Source of the DNA: Desulforhopalus sp.
GTDB taxonomy: Bacteria > Desulfobacterota > Desulfobulbia > Desulfobulbales > Desulfocapsaceae
Direction: 5' to 3'
DNA: 59,544 nt
Assembly (NCBI GenBank): GCA_024710585.1
Contig: JANJUM010000044.1
Coordinates: forward strand, 1 to 59,544
Position 1 is the stretch's first letter, and each line of letters begins with the position of its first letter. Shown here in pieces: positions 8,220 to 16,903 of this stretch. The notes beneath the pieces are model-generated. The model saw only the letters and a program-made list of their open reading frames with translations. It ran no database searches and was not told the origin of the DNA. A program made the position numbers and the translations under genes.

Positions 8220-8362
8220 GGCGTCCTCCCCTCCTGCCACGGCAACACGACGCCACCCCTGCCGGCGCGCCGCACCGTGACAATTCTTCGTTCGTTCGTA
8301 TATATCCCGACCTTTGCCTTTCGTAAATTTACATTATCTCCATTTCAGGTTAAGCTCCGCTA
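8220..8362. promoter_or_regulatory. Divergent promoter region between acyl-CoA synthetase and LysR genes
   Basis: The 143-bp region separates two divergently read genes. It contains a TTCGTTCGTTCG direct repeat followed by GTATATAT, and a locally AT-rich tract near 8310-8350. A LysR protein commonly binds such a shared region to control both itself and the neighbour. No perfect T-N11-A box was fixed by eye. Confidence 0.4.
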
Positions 8363-9322
8363 ATGCTACCCGACCTCAACCGTCTCCACCTCTTCTACCA
8401 GGTCTTCCAGCAGGCAAGCGTCACCGCCGCCGCCACCAGCCTCTGCCTGACGCCCTCCGCGGTCAGCCAGCAGCTCAAGCGGCTCGAAGCGGAGCTGAGG
8501 GCGCCGCTGTTCGTGCGCCTGCACCGCAAGCTGACGCCGACGCCCGCCGGACGCGAACTCTTTTCCGTGGTGCAGCCGCTGTTCACCGACCTGCGCCGCG
8601 GCCTCGACCGCTTCGAGGAGGGGCGCAGCGAGCCCGCCGGGCTGATCCGCTTCGGCGCCCCGGTGGAATTCGGCTCCACCTATCTGCCCCACGTCATCGC
8701 CACCTTCCGCGCCGACCACGCCCGGGTCACCTTCGACCTCGAGCTGGGCCGCCCGGCGGCACTGCTGGCCATGGTCGAGCGCGGCGAGCTCGACTTCGCC
8801 TTCATCGACACCTTCCCGACCCGCGAGCAGCAGGTCTCTTTTGCCGGCTGCAGCGCCCGCGCCGTCCTCGAGGAGGAGGTGGTGCTGGCCTGCTCGCGGC
8901 ACTACAAGGAGCAGCGCGCCCTCGATGATGGCGCCTACGCGACTCTCGCCGCGCAGCACTTCATCGCCCAGCAGCGTGACGCCCATGCCCTCAACAACTG
9001 GTTCCTGCACCACTTCCAGCGCCTGCCGCCCGGCCTCGACATCATCCTCACCGTCTCCAGCCACCAGGCGGTGGTCAGCGCGGTCAAGCACCACCTCGGC
9101 CTGGGCATCGTCGTCAGCCATCTCGTCTGGGAGGACATCGCCGCCGGACGCCTCGTCGTCATGCGGCCGCAGGCGGCGCAGGCCAAGAACCGCATCTCCA
9201 TGGTGCAGTTGGCCGGCAAGGTCCCCTCCCTGCGCGAACGCCTCTTCCTCGACCATCTCCTCCGCCAGGCAGCGAACAGCAAGACCCTGCGGCGCCTCAA
9301 CCTCGTCGTCGAAGGACGGTGA
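8363..9322 (+). CDS. LysR family transcriptional regulator
   Basis: A 319-residue regulator. The N-terminal winged helix-turn-helix covers about residues 1-62 (LNRLHLFYQVFQQASVTAAA, then SLCLTPSAVSQQLKRLEAEL, then PLFVRLHRKLTPTPAG), a textbook LysR DNA-binding domain. The LysR substrate-binding domain follows from about residue 92 (GLIRFGAPVEFGSTYLPHVI) to the end, with IDTFPTRE and VVSHLVWEDIAAGRL as recognisable late segments. It lies head-to-head with the acyl-CoA synthetase gene, so that gene and possibly the ABC importer behind it are the likely targets. The inducer is unknown. Confidence 0.92.
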   Translation: MLPDLNRLHLFYQVFQQASVTAAATSLCLTPSAVSQQLKRLEAELRAPLFVRLHRKLTPTPAGRELFSVVQPLFTDLRRGLDRFEEGRSEPAGLIRFGAPVEFGSTYLPHVIATFRADHARVTFDLELGRPAALLAMVERGELDFAFIDTFPTREQQVSFAGCSARAVLEEEVVLACSRHYKEQRALDDGAYATLAAQHFIAQQRDAHALNNWFLHHFQRLPPGLDIILTVSSHQAVVSAVKHHLGLGIVVSHLVWEDIAAGRLVVMRPQAAQAKNRISMVQLAGKVPSLRERLFLDHLLRQAANSKTLRRLNLVVEGR

Positions 9323-9479
9323 GCACGGGCCGTCCCCGACTGCGGCCAGCACGAGCCGCCCGGCTCGATCTCCCCGGAAAAGGGTTGCCAGGGCCATGGC
9401 GGTAACGGTAGGATGGGAAGACGGGTGGCGCCGCCCTCCTGGCTCCCGCCCCCGCCCCAACCTCGAACCGCGAACGCCG

Positions 9480-12098
9480 ATGACCGCAGCCGTGGAACGC
9501 ACAGAGGCCGCAGGAAGCACCCCCGGCGCCAGTCTGCTCGACGGCCTGGACAACGCCCTGGTATCCGCGATCCTCGACCGCGGCCAGCGGCTGAGCTTCG
9601 TCCAGGGCGACTACCTGCAGCGCCAGGGGCAGCATTCCGCCGGCTTCTTCCTCGTCGTTTCCGGGGAGATCGAGCGGACCCTGCCCCTGCGTGGCGGCGG
9701 CGAGCACCTCATCGGCCACCTCGGCCCGGGCGATCACTTAGGTGAAACCAGGCTGCTCACCGGCAAGGACAGCGGCGAGAACGCCCGGGCACTGACCGAA
9801 GTCGTCGTGCTCGCCTACGAGGACGAGCTCTTCCACAGACTCTTCCTCGACGAACCGACCATCGCCAGACGGCTGCTCCACGGCCTGGCACGGCGCCTGC
9901 GCCGCAGCCATGCCGGGCACTCCGCCGCCCTCGGCAAGGCCATGGGGCCGGCCAGCCTCTCGCCGCGCTATCTCGACCGCTCCTTTCTCGACACCGCCTT
10001 CGCCCCCCCGGGCATGGCCACCGGCGCCGACCGCGGCCTGCGCTTCGCCGAATCGACCATCGCCCGGCAGATCGCCAGGGCGGTGGAGCGCTTCAGCGTC
10101 GACCGCCACCCGCTGCTGCTCAGCGGCGAGAGGGGCACCGGGCGGCGCCTCATCGCCGCCGAGATCCACCACCACAGCCCCGGCCGCCACGGGCCCTGCG
10201 AGGAACTGGACGTCCGCGCGGTCGACCCGAGCCTTCTCGAGGAGGAACTCTTCGGTCGCGGCGGGGACGACCCGGCCCTGCCCTACGCCGGCGACGACAG
10301 CGGCCTCCTCGGCCGCCTCGCCACGGGCACCCTGATCCTCTATAATGCCGAATACCTCGAGCCGGACCGCCAGCGGCAGCTGGTGCAGTATCTGCAGCGC
10401 CCCGGCGAGAGGCCCCGCTGCCGGCTCATCCTCGTCTGCACCGACCGGCCCGGCGACGAGGACGGCCACCAGCGGCTGCTGCCCGCCCTCTACGCCCTCT
10501 TCGCCACTCATCATTTCCGCGCCGCCCCCCTGCGCGACCACCGCCGCGACATCCCCAGGCTGGTCCACTACTACCTGCGGCGCTATTGCCAGCAGTATGG
10601 CAAAGAGCTCGGCATGGTCGACGACCAGACCCTCGGCCGGCTGATCAACTATCACTGGCCCGGCAACCTCGCCGAGCTGAGCGGGGTGATGCAGCGCCTC
10701 GTGCTGCTCGCCCGCCCGCACCAGCCGCTCGACCCGCAGCTCATTCTCGGCCTGCCCAAGGTCGAGGGCAAGTGGGAGTTCAACCTGCTGCAGCTCCCCG
10801 CCCTGCGCCGCTTTCTCTCCAGCCGCCTCTTCCCCCTGGTGCCGCGCCTCGTGGTCGGCCTGTTCTTCTTTCTCGTCGTCGCCCTCCTGCTCCTCGGCCC
10901 GCAACGGCCGGAGGACAATATCGGCCTCACCCTCAGCTGGGTGGTCGGCTGGCCACTGCTGGTCTTCTCCTTCTTCTTCCTCGCCCGCACCTGGTGCAGC
11001 GTCTGCGGCCTGGCCGCCCCGGGCTGGCTGGCGCAGCTGGCGCTCAAGCCGCAGCGGCCGACGCCGCAGTTCATCCGCCGCCACTCGGGATGGATCATGG
11101 CGGCCTTCTGCATCCTCCTTTTCTGGATCGAGACCACCTGGAACGCCGCGCAGTCGCCGCAGCTGACCGCGGGCATCGTCCTCGCCATCACCCTCGGCTC
11201 GCTGTTCTTCAGCATGTTCTTCCAACGCCGCGTGTGGTGCCGCTACCTCTGCCCGCTGGGGGCGATCAACGCCCTCTTTTCCATGCCGGCGGTGATCGAG
11301 CTGCGCGCCAACAGCCAGATGTGCGCCAACCGCTGCACCACTCACCTCTGCTACCACGGCGACGAGGACCACAACGGCTGCCCGATGTTCCGCCACCCCT
11401 TCCTCGTCGACAACAACCGCGACTGCATCCTCTGCGGCCAGTGCATCAAGGCCTGCCGCTTCGACTCCATCCACCTCAACCTGCGCCTCGCCCCCCAGGA
11501 GCTGTGGAACCAGCAGTCACCGCGCCTGGCCGACAGCGTCCTCGTCGTCTGCCTGGCGGCGATCGTCTTCCCCTTCGTGCTGGCGCAGCAGGACGAGGGT
11601 TTTCTTCCCCGCCTGCAAAGCATGGCCAGGGCGGCCGGCCTGCCCGACAGCCTGCCGCTGGTCTCGGCGGCCCTCTTCCTGGCCCTGCTCGTCTTTTTTC
11701 TCGGCGGCTACCGGCTGGTATGCGGCCTGATCGGCAGAAGGGCCGGCGGATGGCGCAATGCGGCCTCGCTGCTCGGCTACGGCATGATCCCCCTGGTGCT
11801 CGGCGCCTACATGGCGGCGCATCTGGCCATCTTCGTGCATGGCATCTGGCTGCTGCCCGCCAACCTCCTCGCCCTGTTCGGCGGCACGGCGTGGCCCTCG
11901 TCGCCGACCCCGCTGCTCTCCGCCGACACCACCTACGCCCTGCAGTTCCTCACCGTCACCGGCGGCCTCCTCGCCTCGCTCTATGCCACCAGCCGCATCG
12001 CCCGCCGCCTGGTGGGCAGAGGACGGCAGCGGCTGGCCTTCGTGCTGCCCGCCCTGCTGCTGGTCCTGCTCGCCCTGGCCTACCTCAAGCTCCTCTAG
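9480..12098 (+). CDS. Fusion: cyclic-nucleotide-binding domain, degenerate sigma54-activator-like AAA domain, NapH/CcoG-like membrane ferredoxin
   Basis: An 872-residue protein in three parts. Residues about 40-140 form a cNMP/CAP_ED domain (FFLVVSGEIERTL, GHLGPGDHLGETRLL). Residues about 185-425 follow the sigma-54 activator AAA layout, but Walker A is GERGTGRR without the catalytic Lys, the GAFTGA loop is replaced by GRGGDDPAL, and Walker B is TGTLILYNAEYL without Asp-Glu. The later LRDHRRDIP and YHWPGNLAEL are kept. From about residue 450 come five or more membrane helices with WCSVCG, WCRYLCPLGA, a cysteine-rich CANRC..LCYHG segment and a ferredoxin CILCGQCIKACRF. No C-terminal HTH exists. 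A redox-linked membrane sensor or electron-transfer protein is inferred. An earlier in-frame ATG at 9396 adds a low-complexity arm and is less likely. Confidence 0.85.
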   Translation: MTAAVERTEAAGSTPGASLLDGLDNALVSAILDRGQRLSFVQGDYLQRQGQHSAGFFLVVSGEIERTLPLRGGGEHLIGHLGPGDHLGETRLLTGKDSGENARALTEVVVLAYEDELFHRLFLDEPTIARRLLHGLARRLRRSHAGHSAALGKAMGPASLSPRYLDRSFLDTAFAPPGMATGADRGLRFAESTIARQIARAVERFSVDRHPLLLSGERGTGRRLIAAEIHHHSPGRHGPCEELDVRAVDPSLLEEELFGRGGDDPALPYAGDDSGLLGRLATGTLILYNAEYLEPDRQRQLVQYLQRPGERPRCRLILVCTDRPGDEDGHQRLLPALYALFATHHFRAAPLRDHRRDIPRLVHYYLRRYCQQYGKELGMVDDQTLGRLINYHWPGNLAELSGVMQRLVLLARPHQPLDPQLILGLPKVEGKWEFNLLQLPALRRFLSSRLFPLVPRLVVGLFFFLVVALLLLGPQRPEDNIGLTLSWVVGWPLLVFSFFFLARTWCSVCGLAAPGWLAQLALKPQRPTPQFIRRHSGWIMAAFCILLFWIETTWNAAQSPQLTAGIVLAITLGSLFFSMFFQRRVWCRYLCPLGAINALFSMPAVIELRANSQMCANRCTTHLCYHGDEDHNGCPMFRHPFLVDNNRDCILCGQCIKACRFDSIHLNLRLAPQELWNQQSPRLADSVLVVCLAAIVFPFVLAQQDEGFLPRLQSMARAAGLPDSLPLVSAALFLALLVFFLGGYRLVCGLIGRRAGGWRNAASLLGYGMIPLVLGAYMAAHLAIFVHGIWLLPANLLALFGGTAWPSSPTPLLSADTTYALQFLTVTGGLLASLYATSRIARRLVGRGRQRLAFVLPALLLVLLALAYLKLL

Positions 12099-12244
12099 CG
12101 GCCGGCGCCGCAGGCAGGGGCGAGATATGGCCCCTCCCTTGCCGCGCCGGGCAATGGTCAATACAATGAGGGAAAGTAGTCCCGCCGGCGCGGACACCGC
12201 CTGCCGGTCCCTGGCTCCCCTCTTCTCAGCCCAGCGTGGAACCC

Positions 12245-13417
12245 ATGCAACGAACCCTCACCTCAGAGAAGCTGCCCATCAGGCTATGGCTTGCCAACAT
12301 CGACGCCGACACCCTGCAACAGGCGAAGAACCTCGCCAACCTGCCCTGCATCTTCCACCATGTGGCGATCATGCCCGATGCCCATGTCGGCTACGGCATG
12401 CCCATCGGCGGGGTGGCGGCGGCGGTGGAGGCGGTCATTCCCAACGCCGTCGGCGTCGATATCGGCTGCGGCGTCGCTGCCTGCCGGACCAGCCTCAACG
12501 CCCTCGACAACGCCAGTCTGAAGCGGCTTCTCGGCGAGGTGCGGCGCCATATCCCCCTGGGCTTCCAGCACCACAAGAAACCGCAGCCGCACAACCTCAT
12601 GCCGGACATCGACCAGGGCGACGGCGCCGGGGAACTCACGGTGGTCGAGGCCGAGTACGAAAGCGGCCGTCTGCAGCTCGGCACCCTCGGCGGCGGCAAC
12701 CACTTCATCGAGGTGCAGCGCGGCGACGACGGCTTCCTGTGGCTGATGATCCACTCCGGCAGCAGAAACCTCGGCTATCGGGTGGCCAACCACTACAATC
12801 GCGTCGCCGCCCAGGTCACCGCCAGGCACAAGCTCTTCCCGCTCTCCTGGCAGCTCGATTACCTGAGGGTGGACAGCGGCGAGGGACGCAGCTATCTGCG
12901 CGAGATGGGTTACTGCGTGCGTTTTGCCGCCGCCAACCGGCGGGCAATGATGGACAGGGTGCAGGAACTGCTTGCCGACCTTCAGCCGGGAGTGGAGTTC
13001 CCCCTCTTCTACGATGTGGCCCATAACTACGCGGCCGTCGAGGAGCATTTCGGCCGCCCGGTGGTGGTGCACCGCAAGGGGGCGACACGGGCGGCGGCTG
13101 GGGAGATCGGTCTCATCCCCGGCTCCCAAGGCAGCCACAGTTACGTGGTGCGCGGCCTCGGCAACGCCGAGAGCTTTTCTTCCTGTTCCCACGGGGCGGG
13201 GCGGCGGCTGGGCAGGAAGCAGGCCCAGCGACAGCTCGACCTGCGCGCGGAGATCGCCCGTCTCGAGGAGCGGGGCATCCTCCACGCCATCCGCCACCGC
13301 AAGGATCTCGAGGAGGCGGCCGGGGCCTATAAGGATATCGACGAGGTCATGGCCAACCAGAAGGACCTGGTGACCATCGTCACCGCCCTCCACCCCCTGG
13401 CGGTGGTCAAGGGGTGA
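12245..13417 (+). CDS. rtcB: RtcB family RNA-splicing ligase
   Basis: A 390-residue RtcB-type protein that joins RNA 2',3'-cyclic-phosphate (or 3'-phosphate) and 5'-hydroxyl ends using GTP and manganese. Visible motifs: IMPDAHVGYGMPIGGV; the metal-binding cysteine in GVDIGCGVAA; LGTLGGGNHFIEV; MIHSGSRNLG; and the guanylation histidine in SSCSHGAGR. It is at the short end of the family and lacks the extra insertions of longer archaeal or E. coli forms, resembling the stand-alone RtcB2-like group. I use ATG 12245; a GTG at 12236 is an alternative. No RtcA or RtcR gene is nearby, so its substrate may be damaged tRNA or mRNA. Confidence 0.9.
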   Translation: MQRTLTSEKLPIRLWLANIDADTLQQAKNLANLPCIFHHVAIMPDAHVGYGMPIGGVAAAVEAVIPNAVGVDIGCGVAACRTSLNALDNASLKRLLGEVRRHIPLGFQHHKKPQPHNLMPDIDQGDGAGELTVVEAEYESGRLQLGTLGGGNHFIEVQRGDDGFLWLMIHSGSRNLGYRVANHYNRVAAQVTARHKLFPLSWQLDYLRVDSGEGRSYLREMGYCVRFAAANRRAMMDRVQELLADLQPGVEFPLFYDVAHNYAAVEEHFGRPVVVHRKGATRAAAGEIGLIPGSQGSHSYVVRGLGNAESFSSCSHGAGRRLGRKQAQRQLDLRAEIARLEERGILHAIRHRKDLEEAAGAYKDIDEVMANQKDLVTIVTALHPLAVVKG

Positions 13418-13502
13418 GGGGCCGGTAGCGGGGGGCCGGCTGGGGCCGGCTGAGCGCCCCGATGCCGGGAGCTGATCAGGCGGCAAGCCTCAGAGGGGCG
13501 GA

Positions 13503-14141
13503 TCAGGGCGCGAGGCGGGCGATGTTCCAGCCATCCCCTTCGCGCCGATAGAGAAAGCGGTCGTGGAGACGGTCCGCCCCGCCCTGCCAGAACTCGATCT
13601 CTTCGGGCACGACGCGATAGCCGCCCCAGAAGGAGGGCAGGGGCACCTTGCCCTCGCCGATCTTGCTCTTCATCTCGAAAAATTTCTGCAGCAAGACTTT
13701 CTTCGACGACAAGGGGTGGCTCTGGCTCGACACCCAGGCCGCCATCTGGCTGTCCTTGGGCCGCGACATGAAGTACTTGGCCGACTCGGCCATGGAGATC
13801 CGCGCCGCGCGGCCGCCGATTATCACCTGCCGCTCGAGCTGCAGCCAGACGAAGAGCAGGCTCACCTGCGGGTTGCCGGCGATCTCCAAGGCCTTGCGGC
13901 TCTCGAAATTGGTGAAGAAGACGAAACCGCTGCTGTCGTAGTACTTGAGCAGCACGGTGCGCTGGCTGGGGCGGCCATCGCTGCCGACGGTGGCGAGGAC
14001 CATCGCCGTCGGGTCGGCCTGCTCCGCTGTCCGCGCCTGCTCGAACCAGGTGGTAAACTGATGCAAAGGGTCGGCATGCAGGTCGGCCCGGGACAGACCG
14101 CCCCGCAGATACTCGCGGCGTAATTGACTGACATCGACCAT
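13503..14141 (-). CDS. pdxH: Pyridoxamine 5'-phosphate oxidase
   Basis: A 212-residue flavoenzyme oxidising pyridoxine/pyridoxamine 5'-phosphate to pyridoxal 5'-phosphate with FMN and oxygen. Family signatures seen: LREYL-like N-terminus (RREYLRGGL); [58 protein letters not shown], a close match to the ASxQS motif; and the C-terminal [18 protein letters not shown] with the substrate-binding Arg-x-His region, ending WNIARLAP. Length is standard. The Tim44-like gene lies upstream on the same strand, but a strong intrinsic terminator separates them, so pdxH probably has its own promoter. The oxygen requirement suggests at least transient aerobic exposure for this organism. Confidence 0.95.
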   Translation of the reverse strand: MVDVSQLRREYLRGGLSRADLHADPLHQFTTWFEQARTAEQADPTAMVLATVGSDGRPSQRTVLLKYYDSSGFVFFTNFESRKALEIAGNPQVSLLFVWLQLERQVIIGGRAARISMAESAKYFMSRPKDSQMAAWVSSQSHPLSSKKVLLQKFFEMKSKIGEGKVPLPSFWGGYRVVPEEIEFWQGGADRLHDRFLYRREGDGWNIARLAP

Positions 14142-14161
14142 GGGTGTTCACGGGGGAAAAT

Positions 14162-14202
14162 AAAAAACCCCGCCGGCAGCCCTGAGGCGGGCCGCCGGGG
14201 GG
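14162..14202 (-). terminator. Rho-independent terminator after Tim44-like gene
   Basis: On the minus strand a GC-rich stem (CCCCCCGGC pairing with GCCGGCGGGG, with one bulged base) is followed by a run of six U (14162-14167). It lies 20-60 bases beyond the stop of the Tim44-like gene and just upstream of pdxH. Confidence 0.75.
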
Positions 14203-14221
14203 ATGGTGTCGGGCGGGGGGC

Positions 14222-15142
14222 TCAGCTCTCCTTGATCCCTTCCAGTCTCCAGTTCTGAGTGCCCACCGGGCGAGCCCAGGTCCACTCCTCATGGAACTTG
14301 ACCGGCACGGTCATGCTGCCGGAGACGAGCTCGCCGCTCTTGTCGTCAACGGTGTAATCGAGGAGGTTGGCGGAGAAGAGCACGGTGACGAAATCTTCGC
14401 GGCCGTCGCTGCCGGCCTGGACGATTTTCGCCTCGCGCACGGCGATCGACTCGAGCTTGTTGATATGGCCTTTGGCGCGCAGCTCGGCGAGATGGCCCTC
14501 GTATTCGCTGGCCAGCTGGTCGCCGAGCAGGTGGCGATAGGAGCCGAGGTCGCGCCGCATCCACCCGGCCTGAACCTGGAAGAAGACGTCGGAGGCCACT
14601 TCGGTGAAGTGGGTCGGGTCGAAATCCCGGTCATAGCGTCTGATCTCGGCGATGCCATCCTCGACCAGGTTGCCGCCGATCACCGGCGGCACCGGCGGCG
14701 GCATGGTTGTTCCGCCGAAAGCGCCGGGGGGAGGAGGGGCGGGGGCCGAGTACTGGCTGGGGGCGCTGTAGCCACCTCCTTGCCTGGCCTTGGCAAACCT
14801 CTTGTAGAGGAAAAAGGCGATGCCGCCGAGGAGCAGCAGCGGCAGGATGCCCATACCCGAACCGCCGGCCCCGAACATCGAGCCGAAGAGCAGGCCGCCG
14901 ATGGCGCCACCGAGCAGGCCGCCCATCAGGCCACGGCTGAAGCTGCTGCCGGTGTTGGGCTTGGCTTGATTCATCGGCGCCGCCGGGCTGCTCGCCGGGG
15001 CCTTGCTCGGGCTGGAGGAAAATGATTTGCCACCCGCCTTGGAGCGGGCATCGGCGTCATCGGTGAACAGGGCGCCATCGACTGCGGCCAGGGCGAAGAG
15101 CACCAGCAGTACCGGCGCCAGTCTTTTCCATAAGGTCTTCAT
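14222..15142 (-). CDS. Tim44-like domain membrane protein
   Basis: A 306-residue protein with an N-terminal signal or anchor (RLAPVLLVLFALAAVDG). It continues with a Ser/Ala/Pro-rich linker, a glycine-rich segment (GLMGGLLGGAIGGLLFGSMF) and a second hydrophobic helix (GILPLLLLGGIAFFLYKRF), then a proline-rich spacer. The C-terminal Tim44/TIM14-like domain runs from about residue 155 to the end: FTEVASDVFFQVQAGWMRRD, LGDQLASEYEGHL, GSMTVPVKFHEEWTWARP. In bacteria this family is an inner-membrane protein of unclear role, related to the mitochondrial import motor component and MRPL45. The glycine-rich double-helix layout is typical of the bacterial family. A terminator follows. Confidence 0.88.
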   Translation of the reverse strand: MKTLWKRLAPVLLVLFALAAVDGALFTDDADARSKAGGKSFSSSPSKAPASSPAAPMNQAKPNTGSSFSRGLMGGLLGGAIGGLLFGSMFGAGGSGMGILPLLLLGGIAFFLYKRFAKARQGGGYSAPSQYSAPAPPPPGAFGGTTMPPPVPPVIGGNLVEDGIAEIRRYDRDFDPTHFTEVASDVFFQVQAGWMRRDLGSYRHLLGDQLASEYEGHLAELRAKGHINKLESIAVREAKIVQAGSDGREDFVTVLFSANLLDYTVDDKSGELVSGSMTVPVKFHEEWTWARPVGTQNWRLEGIKES

Positions 15143-15274
15143 ACTTGTCGTTGTCTCCTTTGCTGTTTTTTTTACGAAAGTCTTGTATTACATCGCTTGC
15201 CATTTCTGCCCGTTATTATAGTACACCTCGGGCCACTTACCAGAGATAAACGCACCCGCCGTGGCGAAAATCCG

Positions 15275-16801
15275 ATGCTGCTGCTCTATCCGCCGCTCAC
15301 CAAAGCCTGCGAGCCTCCGGCCGCCCTGACCCTTATCGCCGGCGCGCTGCGCGCTCACGGGGCGACCTGCACCCCCTGCGATCTCAACCTCGAGGGGCTT
15401 CACTTCCTCCTGGGCCAACCGTCGCAGGCCGACGACACCTGGACGCGGCGCGCCGTCAAGGGGCGGGACGACAACCTCGCGCTACTGACCAGCCCCACCG
15501 GCTACACCAGCTTTGCCCGCTACGGCCGCGCGGTGGCCGACCTCAACCGCCTCGTCGCCGTGGCCGGGCGAAACGCCGGAGTGCAGCTGTCACTGGCCGA
15601 TTACCATCACCCGCAGCTGTCGCCGCTGCTTGTCGCCGACCTCGAGCGGGCGGCAGCGAACTACCGCGACAACCCCTTCTTCCCCCTCTTCAGCCGCCGT
15701 CTCGACGAACTCTGCCAAAAGGACGACGACCCGCTGGTCGGCATCTCACTGTGCTATCTCAGCCAGGCCCTCTGTGCCTTCGCCCTTATCGGCTACCTGC
15801 GGGCCCACCACCCGTGGCGCCGCATCGTCCTCGGCGGCGGCCTGGTGACCACCTGGCTGGGCCGCCCGGGACGGGAGCGGCTCTTTTCCGGGCTGGTCGA
15901 CCACCTCGTCGCCGGGCCGGGGGAAGAACCACTGCTGCGACTGCTCGGCGTCGCCCCGCGGGGCGAGGTCCATTCCCCCGATTTCAGCGACCTGCAGCCC
16001 CGGCCCTATCTCGCCCCCGGCTTCATCCTCCCCTACGCCGCCTCCTCGGGCTGCTACTGGAAGAAATGCCTCTTCTGCCCGGAGACCAGCGAGGACAACC
16101 GCTACCGCCCCCTGCCGGCGCAACGGGCCGCCGCCGACCTCGCGCGCCTCAGCGCCAGATATCGACCATCCCTCATCCACCTCCTCGACAACAGCCTCAG
16201 CCCGGCCATGATGCGCGCCCTGATCGAGCGCCCGCCCGGCGCCCCCTGGTACGGCTTCGTCCGCCTCGAGCGGCAGCTGGAAGACCGGGACTTCTGCCAG
16301 GCCCTGCGCCGCTCCGGCTGCATCATGCTCAAGGTCGGCCTCGAGTCCGGCAGCCAGACGGTGCTGGACGCCATGCACAAGGGCACCGAGCTGCAGCGGG
16401 CCGCCAACATCCTGGACCAGATGGCCCTGGCGGGCATCGCCAGCTATGTCTACCTGCTCTTCGGCACCCCCGCCGAAGACCGCGACCGCGCCGAAGAGAC
16501 GCGACGCTTCGTCGAGACCCACCACGAGGCGATCGGCTTTCTCAACCTGGCCATCTTCAACCTGCCGCTGGGCAGCGACCTGGGCGGCGACCTGCCGCTG
16601 ACCTCCTTCTACCCCGGCGACCTCTCCCTCTACCACGACTTCCGCCACCCCCTCGGCTGGGAGCGGGGCGAGGTGCGGCGCTACCTCGACACGGTCTTCA
16701 AACGCTCGCCACCGATCGCCGCCATCCTCCGCCGCGACCCCGCCCTGTTCACCTCCAACCACGCCCCCTTCTTCGCCGCCTGTGCTGGCGGGAAGCACTA
16801 A
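15275..16801 (+). CDS. B12-binding-type radical SAM protein
   Basis: A 508-residue radical SAM enzyme. The N-terminal half has a Rossmann-like B12-binding-type region (MLLLYPPLTKACEPPAAL, LIAGALRAHGATC, RRIVLGGGLVTTW, FSGLVDHLVAGPGEEPLLRL), but no clear DxHxxG cobalamin motif. The [4Fe-4S] motif is SSGCYWKKCLFCPE (CxxxxCxxC, one residue longer in the first gap than canonical CxxxCxxC). Later come MLKVGLESGSQTVLDAMHKG and SYVYLLFGTPAED, typical of Elp3/MiaB-like cores. ATG 15275 begins with the conserved LLLYPP strand. The gene heads a plus-strand run with a transporter and glycosyltransferases, so a role in modifying a secreted small molecule or glycan is a guess. Confidence 0.85.
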   Translation: MLLLYPPLTKACEPPAALTLIAGALRAHGATCTPCDLNLEGLHFLLGQPSQADDTWTRRAVKGRDDNLALLTSPTGYTSFARYGRAVADLNRLVAVAGRNAGVQLSLADYHHPQLSPLLVADLERAAANYRDNPFFPLFSRRLDELCQKDDDPLVGISLCYLSQALCAFALIGYLRAHHPWRRIVLGGGLVTTWLGRPGRERLFSGLVDHLVAGPGEEPLLRLLGVAPRGEVHSPDFSDLQPRPYLAPGFILPYAASSGCYWKKCLFCPETSEDNRYRPLPAQRAAADLARLSARYRPSLIHLLDNSLSPAMMRALIERPPGAPWYGFVRLERQLEDRDFCQALRRSGCIMLKVGLESGSQTVLDAMHKGTELQRAANILDQMALAGIASYVYLLFGTPAEDRDRAEETRRFVETHHEAIGFLNLAIFNLPLGSDLGGDLPLTSFYPGDLSLYHDFRHPLGWERGEVRRYLDTVFKRSPPIAAILRRDPALFTSNHAPFFAACAGGKH

Positions 16802-16903
16802 AAAAGGGATGCAAAGTGGTGGCGGCGGCGGTACTCTAGCCCTTTTCCAACCCCGGCCGCGACACCTCCGCCAACCCGGCCCCCTTCAACCCCCCGCGCA
16901 GCG

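Noticed and set aside
5634-8363. 909-codon open frame on the plus strand
   Set aside because: It is antisense to the acyl-CoA synthetase gene, has low-complexity Ala/Gly/Asp/His-rich composition and no family motifs. It is a shadow produced by high GC codon bias.
9738-11474. 578-codon minus-strand frame opposite the CNB/AAA/ferredoxin gene
   Set aside because: Ala/Glu/Val-rich shadow sequence with no motif or ribosome-binding site; the plus-strand gene has clear domains and conserved cysteines.
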